A DNA stretch of 64,000 nucleotides from an uncultured Alphaproteobacteria bacterium. Its GTDB lineage: Bacteria; Pseudomonadota; Alphaproteobacteria; Rhodobacterales; Rhodobacteraceae. The translations under genes and the position numbers were made by a program. Position 1 is the first letter of the stretch. The number at the start of each line of letters is the position of its first letter. Under the pieces are notes generated by a model, which had not been told where the DNA came from, did no database searches, and saw only the letters and a list, made by a program, of their open reading frames with translations. Location of the stretch: assembly GCA_913051655.1 (NCBI GenBank), contig CAJXHI010000007.1, positions 21,170 through 85,169 on the forward strand, in the 5' to 3' direction. Positions 19,320 to 29,486 of this stretch are shown here, in pieces.

Positions 19320-20795
19320 ATGGAAAATAAAGTGAATATAGAGCAACCTGAATACAGCCCAGCCAAAACATATACTGACCCAAAAGAGGCGGTAGCGCAG
19401 GTAGATTTGATATATCGCCAAAGTGTCGATTTTCTGTGCAAAGCATTTTCAAAAGCCTCGCAGGTTACAGAAAGCAGAAAGAGATATCGCGCCTTTTATC
19501 CGGAAATTCGAATTCAGATTGACCGCTTTGCACAAATTGATTCTCGGTTAAGCTTTGGTCACCTAACACAACCGGGGCTCTACGGAACCACCCTCACGCA
19601 TCCGGATCTCTTTGAAAACTACCTTGAGCAGCAGATCGGGCTTTTGATCCGCAATCATAATGTTCCCGTTACGATAGGAGTTTCTGATACGCCAATCCCC
19701 CTTCATTTTGCGATGCCTCAAGGGATGGATGGAAATATCACTCAGGATACTGTGAGCCGGGTTTCTTTCCGTGATGTGTTTGATGTGCCCGAGCTATCAA
19801 ACGTGAATGATAATATTGTAGATGGCCAATATGATCGCGATGGAGAAAAGACCTTTCCCCTTGCGCCCTTCACAGCGCAACGGGTTGATTATTCATTGGC
19901 GCGTTTGGCGCATTATACTGCGACCCAGCCCAAGCATTTTCAAAATTATGTTTTGTTTACGAACTACCAGCTTTATGTCTCTGCCTTCGAAAGCTATGCA
20001 CGTGAGCAATTGGCAAATTCAGAAAGCAGTTACACCAGTTTTGTCGCACCGGGTGATATTGAGATTTTTAAGCCAGATGCCGTGATTGCGCAGTCCGCAA
20101 AAATACCGCAAATGCCAAGCTATCATTTAAAGCGTGCAGATGGGAATGGAATTACTTTAGTCAACATTGGTGTTGGGCCATCAAATGCAAAAACCGCTAC
20201 CGATCATATTGCGGTTTTGCGTCCTCATGCTTGGTTGATGGTGGGCCATTGTGCTGGACTGCGGAGTGGTCAGAATTTGGGTGATTTTGTGCTGGCCCAC
20301 GCCTATATGCGTGAAGATAAGGTTCTTGATGATGACCTTCCAGTGTGGGTTCCAATTCCCGCCTTGGCGGAAGTTCAGGTTGCTTTGGAACAGGCGGTAG
20401 CCTCTGTAACAAAACTTGAAGGATTTGAGCTTAAGAAAATCATGCGCACTGGAACTGTCGCGACGCTGGATAACCGCAATTGGGAGCTGCGTGATAATTC
20501 GGGGCCAGTGCGCAGGCTTAGCCAGTCTCGGGCGGTTGCCTTGGATATGGAAAGTGCGACAGTTGCCGCCAACGGATTTCGGTTTCGGGTGCCTTATGGG
20601 ACGTTACTTTGTGTCTCTGACAAGCCTCTTCATGGTGAACTAAAGCTTCCAGGAATGGCGACAAAATTCTATAAATCACAGGTTTCACGCCATTTAATGA
20701 TTGGGTTGAAAGCGATGGAGAGCCTTCAAAATATGCCTCTTGAGCGGCTTCACAGTCGCAAATTACGCAGTTTTGACCAATCAGCCTTCCTGTAA
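19320..20795 (+). CDS. amn: AMP nucleosidase
   Basis: 491 residues, the family length. An N-terminal AMP nucleosidase-specific domain (about 15-170, with SRLSFGHLTQPG) is followed by a nucleoside-phosphorylase-like catalytic domain: NIGVGPSNAKTATDH, LMVGHCAGLR and ALDMESATVAANG with the catalytic region. It hydrolyses AMP to adenine and ribose 5-phosphate, controlling adenylate pools in the cytoplasm. No good ribosome binding site precedes ATG 19320; a GTG at 19332 is an alternative. Confidence 0.95.
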   Translation: MENKVNIEQPEYSPAKTYTDPKEAVAQVDLIYRQSVDFLCKAFSKASQVTESRKRYRAFYPEIRIQIDRFAQIDSRLSFGHLTQPGLYGTTLTHPDLFENYLEQQIGLLIRNHNVPVTIGVSDTPIPLHFAMPQGMDGNITQDTVSRVSFRDVFDVPELSNVNDNIVDGQYDRDGEKTFPLAPFTAQRVDYSLARLAHYTATQPKHFQNYVLFTNYQLYVSAFESYAREQLANSESSYTSFVAPGDIEIFKPDAVIAQSAKIPQMPSYHLKRADGNGITLVNIGVGPSNAKTATDHIAVLRPHAWLMVGHCAGLRSGQNLGDFVLAHAYMREDKVLDDDLPVWVPIPALAEVQVALEQAVASVTKLEGFELKKIMRTGTVATLDNRNWELRDNSGPVRRLSQSRAVALDMESATVAANGFRFRVPYGTLLCVSDKPLHGELKLPGMATKFYKSQVSRHLMIGLKAMESLQNMPLERLHSRKLRSFDQSAFL

Positions 20796-20924
20796 TTGGT
20801 CTAAAGGTGGGGAAAAAGGATGTATTTTAAGGATTTTCTGCCACTATTTGTTGTATAAACATACAACATACCGTTATGATCCCCCAATGAGCATACAAGT
20901 ATTGGGCAGCTAAGGAGAATATAA

Positions 20925-21212
20925 ATGTCTAAGCCAATGACAAAAACACAGCTGATAGCAACACTCGCTGATGAAATGGGATCTGATAAGAAATCTGCTG
21001 GCGCAGCGTTGGATGCCATCTGCAATATCATTACAAAAGAAGTTTCAGTTGGCGGGGCGGTCACCCTTCCCGGAATTGGAAAGATTTCCTGCCGCGCTCG
21101 TCCGGAGCGTATGGTGCGTAACCCTGCTACAGGCGAACAATTCAAGAAAGAAGCAGACAAAGTTGTGAAAATGACAATTGCCAAAGCATTGAAGGACAGC
21201 GTCAACGGCTAG
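20925..21212 (+). CDS. HU-family DNA-binding protein
   Basis: 95 residues with the HU/IHF fold. Helical N-terminus (TKTQLIATLADEMG), then a sheet and the DNA-minor-groove arm containing RMVRNPATGEQ, where the intercalating Pro of HU is retained. Binds and bends DNA as a homodimer. AAGGAG precedes the ATG; a terminator follows. It is one of several HU paralogues usual in the group, more divergent than the main HupB. Confidence 0.93.
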   Translation: MSKPMTKTQLIATLADEMGSDKKSAGAALDAICNIITKEVSVGGAVTLPGIGKISCRARPERMVRNPATGEQFKKEADKVVKMTIAKALKDSVNG

Positions 21213-21236
21213 GCTAGATTTTCAAATTATTTTTTG

Positions 21237-21267
21237 AAGGGGTCGCATATGCGACCCTTTTCTTTTT
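21237..21267 (+). terminator. Rho-independent terminator of the HU gene
   Basis: Inverted repeat GGGTCGCA / TGCGACCC with almost no loop, flanked by AA and TTTTCTTTTT, 25 bases after the HU stop. Confidence 0.88.
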
Positions 21268-21315
21268 CAAGAAGACATGTAACCACTCACGACTGATACA
21301 GTGTAGGGAGCAGTC

Positions 21316-22203
21316 ATGGATATTAGGGCAATATTACTGGGTGTGGTCTTTGCGTTGATGTGGTCATCTGCTTTTAGCTCCGCACGTATTATCGTTGCAG
21401 CGGCGCCACCCTTGACCACTTTGTCGATTCGTTTCTTTATCGCTGGAGTAATCGGCGTTGTCATAGCAAAATTTCTTGGTCAAACTTTTAGGCTAACCAA
21501 AGGACAACGCAAATCTACGATCATTTTTGGTATTTTTCAGAATGGTCTTTATCTTGGTTTAAACTTTGTGGCGATGCAAACAGTCGAAGCATCTCTTGCC
21601 GCTATTATTGCATCTTCGATGCCATTGATGGTCGCATTTGCAGGTTGGGCTATCTTTCGTGAAAAATTGTCTGTTTTGGCTGCGATTGGTTTGCTCCTCG
21701 GTTTTGTTGGTGTTGGCCTGATCATGGGTCTTCGTATGACTAGCGGTGCCGATGGTTTTGGAATTTTGCTTTGCATCATTGGTGCTGCGGCTCTGGCGGT
21801 TGCCACACTTGTGGTGCGCGGCGCTAGTGTTGGTGGCAACCTGATGATGGTTGTCGGACTTCAGATGATTGTGGGCGGTATTTGTCTTGGGATCGCGGGT
21901 GTGTTAACTGAAGAGCTTGTTGTGGACTGGAGTTGGATGTTCTTGGTTGCCTTTTCCTACACGACGCTGATCCCTGGGCTCGCTGCGACGCTCATTTGGT
22001 TTCTGCTAGTCAATCGTATTGGAACAGTAAAGGCGGCAACATTTCATTTTCTCAACCCGTTTTTTGGGGTTCTTCTCGCTGCCTTGATTGTTGGCGAAGC
22101 CATGAGCGTGTTTGACTTCGCAGGCGTTTTTGTCATCACAATCGGCATTTTGGCTGTTCAGCTGTCTAAGCAGATTGATCGGACAATGGACGACGGCTGT
22201 TGA
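21316..22203 (+). CDS. EamA/DMT-family exporter
   Basis: 295 residues with ten hydrophobic segments in two EamA repeats (about 5-140 and 150-285); characteristic ALMWSSAFSSARI start and AAIIASSMPLMVAF. A drug/metabolite transporter-superfamily inner-membrane permease; the substrate cannot be predicted. GGGAG precedes the ATG. Convergent with aroC, five bases between stops. Confidence 0.9.
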   Translation: MDIRAILLGVVFALMWSSAFSSARIIVAAAPPLTTLSIRFFIAGVIGVVIAKFLGQTFRLTKGQRKSTIIFGIFQNGLYLGLNFVAMQTVEASLAAIIASSMPLMVAFAGWAIFREKLSVLAAIGLLLGFVGVGLIMGLRMTSGADGFGILLCIIGAAALAVATLVVRGASVGGNLMMVVGLQMIVGGICLGIAGVLTEELVVDWSWMFLVAFSYTTLIPGLAATLIWFLLVNRIGTVKAATFHFLNPFFGVLLAALIVGEAMSVFDFAGVFVITIGILAVQLSKQIDRTMDDGC

Positions 22204-22208
22204 TACGA

Positions 22209-23315
22209 TTAGCCGATCTGCCCGCTTTTGCCCTCACCTATTTGTCCGCGATGCAGCAGGAGATGGTCCAATAGAACGCAAGCCATCATTGCCTCACCTA
22301 CAGGAACAGCGCGAATTCCGACGCAGGGATCATGTCGACCCTTTGTGACGACCTCAATCGCATTACCCGACTTTGTGATGGATTTTCTGGGTGTAAGAAT
22401 GGAAGAGGTTGGTTTTACCGCAAATCTTACCACAACATCTTGACCTGTCGAAATACCCCCCAAAATGCCACCAGCGTGGTTCGAGGAGTAGACAGGCTTA
22501 TTATCATTGCCCATGAAGATTTCATCTGCGTTGGCAGACCCTTTAAGACTGGCAGAGGCCATTCCTTCGCCAATTTCTACACCTTTCACGGCATTTATCG
22601 ACATCATCGCAGCGGCCAGATCGGAGTCGAGTTTTCCATAAATCGGTGCGCCAAGTCCGACAGGAACCCCGTTGGCAACAATTTCGATCACTGCGCCAAC
22701 AGAGTCATGTGATTTGCGAATATGGTCTAGATAATCAGCCCAATCTTTGGCGGCTTTTGCATCTGGCACCCAAAAAGGATTTTGTTCAATTTCTGCCAAA
22801 TCGAAATTCGCCCGATCAATCTGGTGTTTCCCCATTTGCACCATATATCCCGTAATCTTTAGTGCTGGTGCTAGTGTTTTCAGCGCTGCACGGGCGATGC
22901 CGCTGGCAGCTACACGAGCAGCAGTTTCTCGCGCAGAAGACCGACCACCGCCGCGATAATCGCGTATTCCGTATTTCTGCCAATATGTGATGTCTGCATG
23001 CCCTGGACGAAAGGTTTCAGAGATGTCGCTATAATCCTTTGACCGTTGGTCGGTATTACGGATCATTAGCTGTATCGGTGTTCCGGTTGTTTTGCCATCA
23101 AAAACGCCTGAAAGAATTTCGACTTCGTCAGCTTCACGGCGCTGGGTTGTGAATTTACTTTGTCCCGGTTTGCGTTTGTTAAGCCAAAGTTGGATCATTT
23201 CTTTGTCAACACTTATCCCTACAGGACAGCCATCTATTGTCGCCCCAAGCGCGGGCCCGTGGCTTTCGCCCCAAGTTGTGACACGGAATAAATGTCCGAA
23301 ACTGTTCAGGCTCAT
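22209..23315 (-). CDS. aroC: Chorismate synthase
   Basis: 368 residues with the three family signatures: GESHGPALG near residue 17, the [15 protein letters not shown] stretch near 125-140 and the C-terminal [16 protein letters not shown]-dependent 1,4-elimination of EPSP to chorismate, last common step of aromatic amino-acid synthesis. AAGGAG lies eight bases before the ATG. Single gene convergent with the DMT exporter. Confidence 0.97.
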   Translation of the reverse strand: MSLNSFGHLFRVTTWGESHGPALGATIDGCPVGISVDKEMIQLWLNKRKPGQSKFTTQRREADEVEILSGVFDGKTTGTPIQLMIRNTDQRSKDYSDISETFRPGHADITYWQKYGIRDYRGGGRSSARETAARVAASGIARAALKTLAPALKITGYMVQMGKHQIDRANFDLAEIEQNPFWVPDAKAAKDWADYLDHIRKSHDSVGAVIEIVANGVPVGLGAPIYGKLDSDLAAAMMSINAVKGVEIGEGMASASLKGSANADEIFMGNDNKPVYSSNHAGGILGGISTGQDVVVRFAVKPTSSILTPRKSITKSGNAIEVVTKGRHDPCVGIRAVPVGEAMMACVLLDHLLLHRGQIGEGKSGQIG

Positions 23316-23451
23316 CTCAGCACTCCTTTGATCATGGGCAATATAAGCCGATGTTCAATGTGACAAGATTAATCATAACATGTAATTCATACACTTGGGG
23401 GTATAGTATGTATTACAATTAATCGATCTTGTTAAAAGGTCGTAAAATTCA

Positions 23452-25107
23452 CTATCTCTGTTCTACTTCAAATTTTGAATTTTTCCAGACCTCCGCCTCT
23501 ATGCGGGGCAAGGTGGGTATTCCCAAAATTTGATCACTTATCTTTTCAGCGATCATAATCGTTGGACTATTAGTGTTTCCGTTCGTCACCATTGGCATAA
23601 CCGATGCATCAACAATGCGCAATTTAGAGATTCCATGTACTCGCCCCTCGTTATCAACTACCGCCCCTTTGTCCGTTGCTGCTCCCATCCGTGCGGTACA
23701 GGAAAGGTGCCACTGCGTCGCAATATGGTCACGTAAGCATGCATCTAGACTATCGGCGTCCTGAGCACCGTTCCCTGGAAAAATCTCGTCTCCAGTAAAC
23801 GGGGCCATAGAGGGTTGCCTGACAAGTTCGCGCACGAGCTCAATTCCTTTTAGAAAAGTGTCTCTATCCTGCGGATTGTCCAAATAATTGACGAATATTT
23901 TTGGTGGATCTGCTGGGTTGCTCGACCGTAATTCGATGCGGCCCCTGCTTTGCGCACGCATCAAACCAATGTGGATTTGAAAGGCGTGTTCCTGAAGCGG
24001 TGCCCATGTTTGATCATCGACTGCGATTGGCGAGAGAGTGAGTTGAAGATCGGGATATTCCACACCTTTATCGGACCTGATGCATGCTACGACCTCAAAA
24101 TGATTGGAGGCACAAACCCCAGTTTTTTTAAAAAACCATTCCATGCCGATCAACGCCCTGTTCCAGATCCTTGTTTTGGGCCAAAGGGTTACGGGCTCTT
24201 TGCACTTATATTTCAAAACAAAATCTGGATGTTCATTCAGGTTTTGACCAACACCAGACAGCTCAGCGATTATATTTATTCCATGTTGATCCAGGTGCTT
24301 ACGAGGCCCTATGCCTGACAGCATCAATAGATGAGGCGTTCCAACCGCTCCTGCACAGAGAATGATTTCCTTATTGGCAGCAACTGATTTACTTTGGCCG
24401 AATTGGTCCAAAAAAGATACTGATTTCGCTGTTTTTCCTTCGAAATGCATTTTCTGAACAAGAGCTTTGGTCACAATCTGCAAGTTTTCATTATTGCGTA
24501 CAGGATCAAGATAAGCGCGTGCCGCACTCCATCTTTCGCCTTTGTGAACGGTGCTATCCAAAACGCCAAAGCCTTCTTGTCGATAACCGCACAAGTCGTC
24601 GCTCAATGGGTAACCTGCTTCCCCTCCCGCCGTGATGAATGCCTTTAAAAGAGGATTATCAAACGAAGCTCTTTGCACATTCAGCGGTCCACCCGATCCG
24701 CGAAATGCATCCCCGCCCGCATCATAATTTTCCATGCGTTTAAAATATGGTAAAACGTCTTCATATCCCCAACCCTCACACCCTGCCTGACGCCAGCCGT
24801 CAAAATCCATTGCATGACCACGAATAAATAGCATACCGTTGATGGAAGATGACCCGCCGAGGGTTTTGCCACGATCATGTTGAAGACTGCGGCCATTCAA
24901 ATATGGCTCTGGTTCGCCTTGAAACGCCCAATTATGTTTCGTGCTTTTCAAATTTGACAGAACTGCAGCTGGCATTTTAAGGCTGAGTGCTTTGTTATCC
25001 GGCCCAGCCTCAAGTAATACGACGGAATTCTTCCCATCAACGATCAGTTTATTTGCAACCACACATCCGGCTGAACCGGCACCAATGATGACATAATCGG
25101 CTTGCAT
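23452..25107 (-). CDS. GMC-family FAD oxidoreductase, choline-dehydrogenase-like
   Basis: 551 residues from ATG 25107, preceded by AAGGAAGGCAAGG; an upstream in-frame start lacks support. FAD-binding GAGSAGCVVA at residue 8, GMC signature 1 around KTLGGSSSINGMLFIRG and signature 2 GAVGTPHLLMLSGIGP. The C-terminal catalytic His region is TQWHLSCTARMG. Closest family is BetA/choline dehydrogenase, but alcohol and polyol dehydrogenases share it. The divergent betaine-type ABC importer 130 bases away supports a choline-related role (inference). No BetB neighbour is present. Confidence 0.85.
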   Translation of the reverse strand: MQADYVIIGAGSAGCVVANKLIVDGKNSVVLLEAGPDNKALSLKMPAAVLSNLKSTKHNWAFQGEPEPYLNGRSLQHDRGKTLGGSSSINGMLFIRGHAMDFDGWRQAGCEGWGYEDVLPYFKRMENYDAGGDAFRGSGGPLNVQRASFDNPLLKAFITAGGEAGYPLSDDLCGYRQEGFGVLDSTVHKGERWSAARAYLDPVRNNENLQIVTKALVQKMHFEGKTAKSVSFLDQFGQSKSVAANKEIILCAGAVGTPHLLMLSGIGPRKHLDQHGINIIAELSGVGQNLNEHPDFVLKYKCKEPVTLWPKTRIWNRALIGMEWFFKKTGVCASNHFEVVACIRSDKGVEYPDLQLTLSPIAVDDQTWAPLQEHAFQIHIGLMRAQSRGRIELRSSNPADPPKIFVNYLDNPQDRDTFLKGIELVRELVRQPSMAPFTGDEIFPGNGAQDADSLDACLRDHIATQWHLSCTARMGAATDKGAVVDNEGRVHGISKLRIVDASVMPMVTNGNTNSPTIMIAEKISDQILGIPTLPRIEAEVWKNSKFEVEQR

Positions 25108-25235
25108 TGCCTTGCCTTCCTTTGCATTAAATATAAACGTTGACACAAAATTTTTACTATGAGTAAACTTTTAGAGAAAATAATAAAGAGGACTGTGAAT
25201 TTAAATTTCAAAAGTTCTGTAATTTGGAGAAAAAA

Positions 25236-26165
25236 ATGTCTAAGCTTTTAAGCATTACCGCAGCGGCGGTTATGGTGTCCTGTCAAGCTCTTTTTGCGGG
25301 AAATGTTCCCGAAAGTAGCGATCCGATTAAGGTAACCATTCAAGATTGGACGGGTCAGCACTTCTCGACACATGTAGCGGCAGGCCTTTTAAAGCAAATG
25401 GGTTATGGTGTTGAAATAGTTGTTTCTGATGCTATCACGCAGCACCCTGCCCTTGCTTCTGGAAATATTAACTTATCAACCGAAGTTTGGACAAATAATG
25501 TCGGCGATCTTTATGATGGTCTGGTCGACAAAGGTGACATCGTGGTCGTTGGAGAATTGGGGCTATCCCCAAAAGAGGGTTGGATTTATCCGCCTTACAT
25601 GGAAGAGAGATGCCCAGGATTACCAAATTATAAAGCTCTATATGAATGTGCTCAAGCTTTTGGTTCTGCCGAAACTTTTCCGAAGGGAAGATTGATAACA
25701 TATCCTGCGAGCTGGGGGACGCGTTCAAGGGATATGGTCGCTAGCATAGAGATGCCTTTTGAGCCGATCCCAGGTGGAAGTGAAGGGGCTATGGTAGCGG
25801 AATTAAAGTCAGCGTTGTCTGCTGAGGAACCAGTAATTATGATGTTTTGGCAACCTCATTGGATATTCGCGTCATATGACTTTAATTGGGTAGAATGGAA
25901 TCCAACTGATGAAAGATGTGTCGAAGAATCTCAACAAAAAGAAACCGCCTGTGGTTTTGAACAAGCTAAAGTCCAAAAAGTGGTGTCAAAAGGCTTTGAA
26001 GAGAAATGGCCAGCTGCCTATAAAATGTTTAAAGCCATGCAGCTAACAAATGCGGATGAAAACGCTGCCATCTTAGAAGTGGATGAAAAAGGTAGAAAAG
26101 TAGAAGTGGTGGCTGCGGAATGGATCGCAGAAAATAAAAGTATTTGGCAAAACTGGATGAATTAA
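25236..26165 (+). CDS. Quaternary-amine ABC transporter substrate-binding protein (ProX/OpuAC-like)
   Basis: 309 residues from ATG 25236 (GGAGA six bases upstream). Signal peptide to about residue 22 (TAAAVMVSCQALFA). The OpuAC domain follows: DWTGQHFSTHVA, NLSTEVWTNN and an aromatic-rich middle. Binds glycine betaine, proline betaine or choline in the periplasm; which one is not readable. A transcription terminator lies between it and the ATPase gene. Confidence 0.88.
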   Translation: MSKLLSITAAAVMVSCQALFAGNVPESSDPIKVTIQDWTGQHFSTHVAAGLLKQMGYGVEIVVSDAITQHPALASGNINLSTEVWTNNVGDLYDGLVDKGDIVVVGELGLSPKEGWIYPPYMEERCPGLPNYKALYECAQAFGSAETFPKGRLITYPASWGTRSRDMVASIEMPFEPIPGGSEGAMVAELKSALSAEEPVIMMFWQPHWIFASYDFNWVEWNPTDERCVEESQQKETACGFEQAKVQKVVSKGFEEKWPAAYKMFKAMQLTNADENAAILEVDEKGRKVEVVAAEWIAENKSIWQNWMN

Positions 26166-26193
26166 GCTTCGTCTGCCATCATTAAATTTTTTT

Positions 26194-26225
26194 GAGGGAC
26201 CTAAGTGTCCCTCTCAATTTTTTTA
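26194..26225 (+). terminator. Internal terminator/attenuator after the binding-protein gene
   Basis: GAGGGAC / GTCCCTC stem of seven pairs with a six-base loop, followed after TCAA by eight T. It sits 28 bases after the stop of the binding-protein gene and 10 bases before the ATPase gene, so only some transcripts should reach the ATPase and permease. Confidence 0.75.
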
Positions 26226-26234
26226 GGTAGTTAA

Positions 26235-27293
26235 ATGAAGAGTGATCAACAAATATCAAAAAAGGTAAAGTTGTCCTGCAGGAACGTATGGAAAGTTTAT
26301 GGTGATAACCCATGTCAATTTTTTTCAAAAGGCTCTCACTTAGACGGAGAGACATCAGTCTTAAGTAAAGATATTTCGGATAATGGTCATATAGTGGCGA
26401 ATGCAAATGTGAGCTTCGACGTTCATATTGGTGAAATTTTTGTAATAATGGGATTATCTGGTTCTGGTAAATCAACTATTGTTCGCTGTCTGTCGCGTCT
26501 AGTTAAACCTACTGCAGGTGAAATTTTTTTGGATGACGAAAACCTCCTTGAAAAAAGTGATAAGGAATTAATTGATATAAGAAGGCATAAAATGGGGATG
26601 GTTTTTCAAAATTTTGGGTTGTTACCACACCTAAATGTTATTGAGAACATTGCATTTCCCTTAAAATTGCAAGGCTTGAAAGAAAAAGAACGAATTAAAA
26701 AAGCTGAGAGAGTAATCGAATTAGTAGGCTTAACTGGCAGAGAAAATAATTTCATCACGGAATTATCAGGTGGCCAGCAACAAAGAGTTGGAATAGCACG
26801 ATCACTTGCCGTAGAACCCGACGTCTGGTTTTTGGATGAGCCGTTCTCAGCCTTGGATCCTTTAATCAGGAAGCAAATGCAAGATGAATTTTTGCGTATA
26901 CAATCAATTCAAAAAAAGTCGGTAGTTTTTATAACTCACGACTTTCAAGAAGCATTAAAAATTGCTGACAGAATGGCAATAATGCGAGATGGTCAAATCG
27001 TCCAAATTGGTGAGCCGGTAGATCTGATCTTAAGTCCAAAAGATCATTTCGTCAGAGAGTTCACCAAAGACGTACCATGGGAAAGTGTTTTACAGGCTAC
27101 TGATATTATAGACGAGAGCAAGAAAATCTCAGAAACAGCTGAACAAGTACCGTTTGATATGCCTGTGGCAAAGATGCTCCATTTACTTTCAAAAAAATCA
27201 CTTGGTGTAGCAGTCATTGACAGTGGTGGAAAAAAGATTGGGATGGCTACGGCCCAGAGTTTCGTTGCTGCTTTAGCAACAGCGGAAACTTAA
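26235..27293 (+). CDS. Quaternary-amine ABC transporter ATP-binding protein (ProV-like)
   Basis: 352 residues. N-terminal KVYGDNP typical of ProV, Walker A GLSGSGKST (near residue 75), Q-loop VFQNFGLLPH, signature LSGGQQQRVGIARSL, Walker B VWFLDEP and switch His ITHDF. The C-terminal 65 residues resemble a single remnant CBS half rather than the two CBS domains of full-length ProV. Powers betaine/proline uptake. Confidence 0.9.
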   Translation: MKSDQQISKKVKLSCRNVWKVYGDNPCQFFSKGSHLDGETSVLSKDISDNGHIVANANVSFDVHIGEIFVIMGLSGSGKSTIVRCLSRLVKPTAGEIFLDDENLLEKSDKELIDIRRHKMGMVFQNFGLLPHLNVIENIAFPLKLQGLKEKERIKKAERVIELVGLTGRENNFITELSGGQQQRVGIARSLAVEPDVWFLDEPFSALDPLIRKQMQDEFLRIQSIQKKSVVFITHDFQEALKIADRMAIMRDGQIVQIGEPVDLILSPKDHFVREFTKDVPWESVLQATDIIDESKKISETAEQVPFDMPVAKMLHLLSKKSLGVAVIDSGGKKIGMATAQSFVAALATAET

Positions 27294-27310
27294 ACAGAAA
27301 AGAAAATCTT

Positions 27311-29392
27311 ATGAGATCTGCAATTCTTGAAAAGAAAACTTTAATTTGGATAGGGATAATTCTCATAACAATAACATTTTTAATTTTTAAGGAAGAATTG
27401 GATTGGTTAACTCAATATCCAAAAGAGCTTATTATCCCTTTTTCTGACTGGATAAATTTTTTGATGGATAAATTCATTTATAAATTTGGATGGCTCTTCT
27501 TGAATGTATCTTGGTTTTTGAGTTGGCCAATAAACGCTGCACAATGGTTTTTACACAGCTTGCCTTGGGTTGTCGTCATTTTTTTAGTGACCATCGTAGC
27601 CTATTTATCCGTGGGCCTCAGATTGGCGTTGTTTACCTTATGCGCTACCTTTTACATGGTGCTTATAGGGTACTGGGAAGAAAGCATGAATACTCTTTCG
27701 TTAGTGATCATATCTGTTCCAATGGCAGTACTAATTGGCTTTGGACTGGGTGTTTGGGGATATTTCTCAAAACGCGCAGAAAAAATAATAATGCCAATAC
27801 TTGATATATTCCAAACAGTTCCCACCTTCGCCTATCTTCTGCCAATTCTGCTTTTATTCGGCTTTGGAACGGTAGTCGGTTTAATTGCAAGTATCCTGTA
27901 TTCGTTTCCTCCGATGGTGCGAAATACGATATTAGGTCTAAGAAGGGTCCCAGAAAATATTATTGAGTCCGCAATAATGTCTGGAGCGGATGCCAAACAA
28001 CTTTTTTGGCAAGCAATGCTGCCCTCCTGTAAAAAACAAATACTCTTAGGAGTTAATCAATCAACTATGGCAGCCTTCAGCATGGTCATTATCGCAGCAA
28101 TTATTGGGGGTACAGCGGATATTGGTTGGGAGGTCTTATATTACATAAGAAAAGCTGAGGTCGGACAAAGCTTGGTTGTAGGGTTGGTTATTGCTTTAAT
28201 GGCTATAATTATAGACAGAATAACGTCAGGTTTTGCTATTAAGTCCGATCAAGCAAAAAGGGGCCGTGGGCTTCAAAAAAATACGAAGATTAATTATTTA
28301 AATTTTGCAGTCCTTGGGTGTGTGATATTATTTATACTTTCGAGGTTTTTTGCGCTCTTAGATGATTGGCCATATAATTTAAGTGCTTGGTTGGCAGTTC
28401 ATATAAACGATTTATTTGATGCTTTCGTGGAATCCTTTCGGTCGGAAATTAAGCTAATAAAAAACTTTACGTTATTCTTTATCATGTTACCAACCAAGAT
28501 CGGCTTCCAACAAGCCGTGAGCCCTTTTACTTGGGGCTTCCAACTTGAGACAATTCACAAGATATTATATTTCGCTTGCTTTTTAATAACCTCACTTTTG
28601 TTTTTGAAAAATAAAAAAAGTGAATTTTTTGTTTTCACACTTTTATTGATGATTTTTATGTACGTTGGCTTAACGGAGATGCCATGGCCGGCACTTCTTA
28701 TTATTTATAGTTTTTTTTCATGGCAGATAGGCGGATATAAGTTAGCACTAGGCACATTTTTCGGTCTGACTTTTATTGTTGTTGTTGGTATGTGGCCAGA
28801 AGCTATGATTTCAGTTTATATCTGTGGGATTGCTGTGGTATTTTGTTTCATCATAGGCACATCTCTAGGTGTTTGGGCAGCACATAATACCATTGTCTCA
28901 GTTATACTTAGGCCGATAAATGATACCTTGCAGACTATTCCTTTATTTGTAATCTTAATTCCGTTCGTTATGCTATTTAAGATTGGTGATTTTACGGCAC
29001 TTTTGGCAATTATCATTTATGCAATAGTACCTTCTATTCGTTATGCCGAACATGGCATTAGAAATTTGCCTAGTGAAGTCATTGAAGCTTCAAAAATGAT
29101 GGGCGCGACAACAATGCAGATAGTTTTTCTCGTAAAAGTACCACTTGCAATGCCTATTATTATGCTGGGGTTAAATCAAACAATTATGTACGGGATCGCA
29201 ATGTTAGTTATTGCGGCATTGATAGGCACAAACGGTTTGGAGCAGATCGTATTTATCGGTTTAACTGATGGTAATATGGGTAAGGGTTTTGTTGCCGGGA
29301 TATCTATGGCGATAATCGCGATGATTGTTGACCGAATTACTAAGACAATAAGTGAAAAAAGAAGCGAAGCCTTAGGTTTTAAGATAAAATAA
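27311..29392 (+). CDS. Duplicated ProW-type ABC transporter permease
   Basis: 693 residues holding two BPD_transp_1 domains in one chain: residues about 135-315 and 495-680, each with its own EAA-type cytoplasmic loop (ESAIMSGADAKQLFW and EASKMMGATTMQIVF) and similar membrane layout. Most ProW proteins carry one domain and homodimerise; a fused pair makes the channel from one polypeptide. The hydrophobic linker (about 330-490) adds several membrane segments. The gene and its two partners are clearly AT-richer than the flanking aroC and dap genes. Confidence 0.88.
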   Translation: MRSAILEKKTLIWIGIILITITFLIFKEELDWLTQYPKELIIPFSDWINFLMDKFIYKFGWLFLNVSWFLSWPINAAQWFLHSLPWVVVIFLVTIVAYLSVGLRLALFTLCATFYMVLIGYWEESMNTLSLVIISVPMAVLIGFGLGVWGYFSKRAEKIIMPILDIFQTVPTFAYLLPILLLFGFGTVVGLIASILYSFPPMVRNTILGLRRVPENIIESAIMSGADAKQLFWQAMLPSCKKQILLGVNQSTMAAFSMVIIAAIIGGTADIGWEVLYYIRKAEVGQSLVVGLVIALMAIIIDRITSGFAIKSDQAKRGRGLQKNTKINYLNFAVLGCVILFILSRFFALLDDWPYNLSAWLAVHINDLFDAFVESFRSEIKLIKNFTLFFIMLPTKIGFQQAVSPFTWGFQLETIHKILYFACFLITSLLFLKNKKSEFFVFTLLLMIFMYVGLTEMPWPALLIIYSFFSWQIGGYKLALGTFFGLTFIVVVGMWPEAMISVYICGIAVVFCFIIGTSLGVWAAHNTIVSVILRPINDTLQTIPLFVILIPFVMLFKIGDFTALLAIIIYAIVPSIRYAEHGIRNLPSEVIEASKMMGATTMQIVFLVKVPLAMPIIMLGLNQTIMYGIAMLVIAALIGTNGLEQIVFIGLTDGNMGKGFVAGISMAIIAMIVDRITKTISEKRSEALGFKIK

Positions 29393-29486
29393 TTGCGATG
29401 GTTTTGGCTATAGTGCAATGAATTACATCGGTAGTGACTTCAACGGTTTGCCATATTCTGTTTTTTCAAAAGGGTAAAATCCTATC

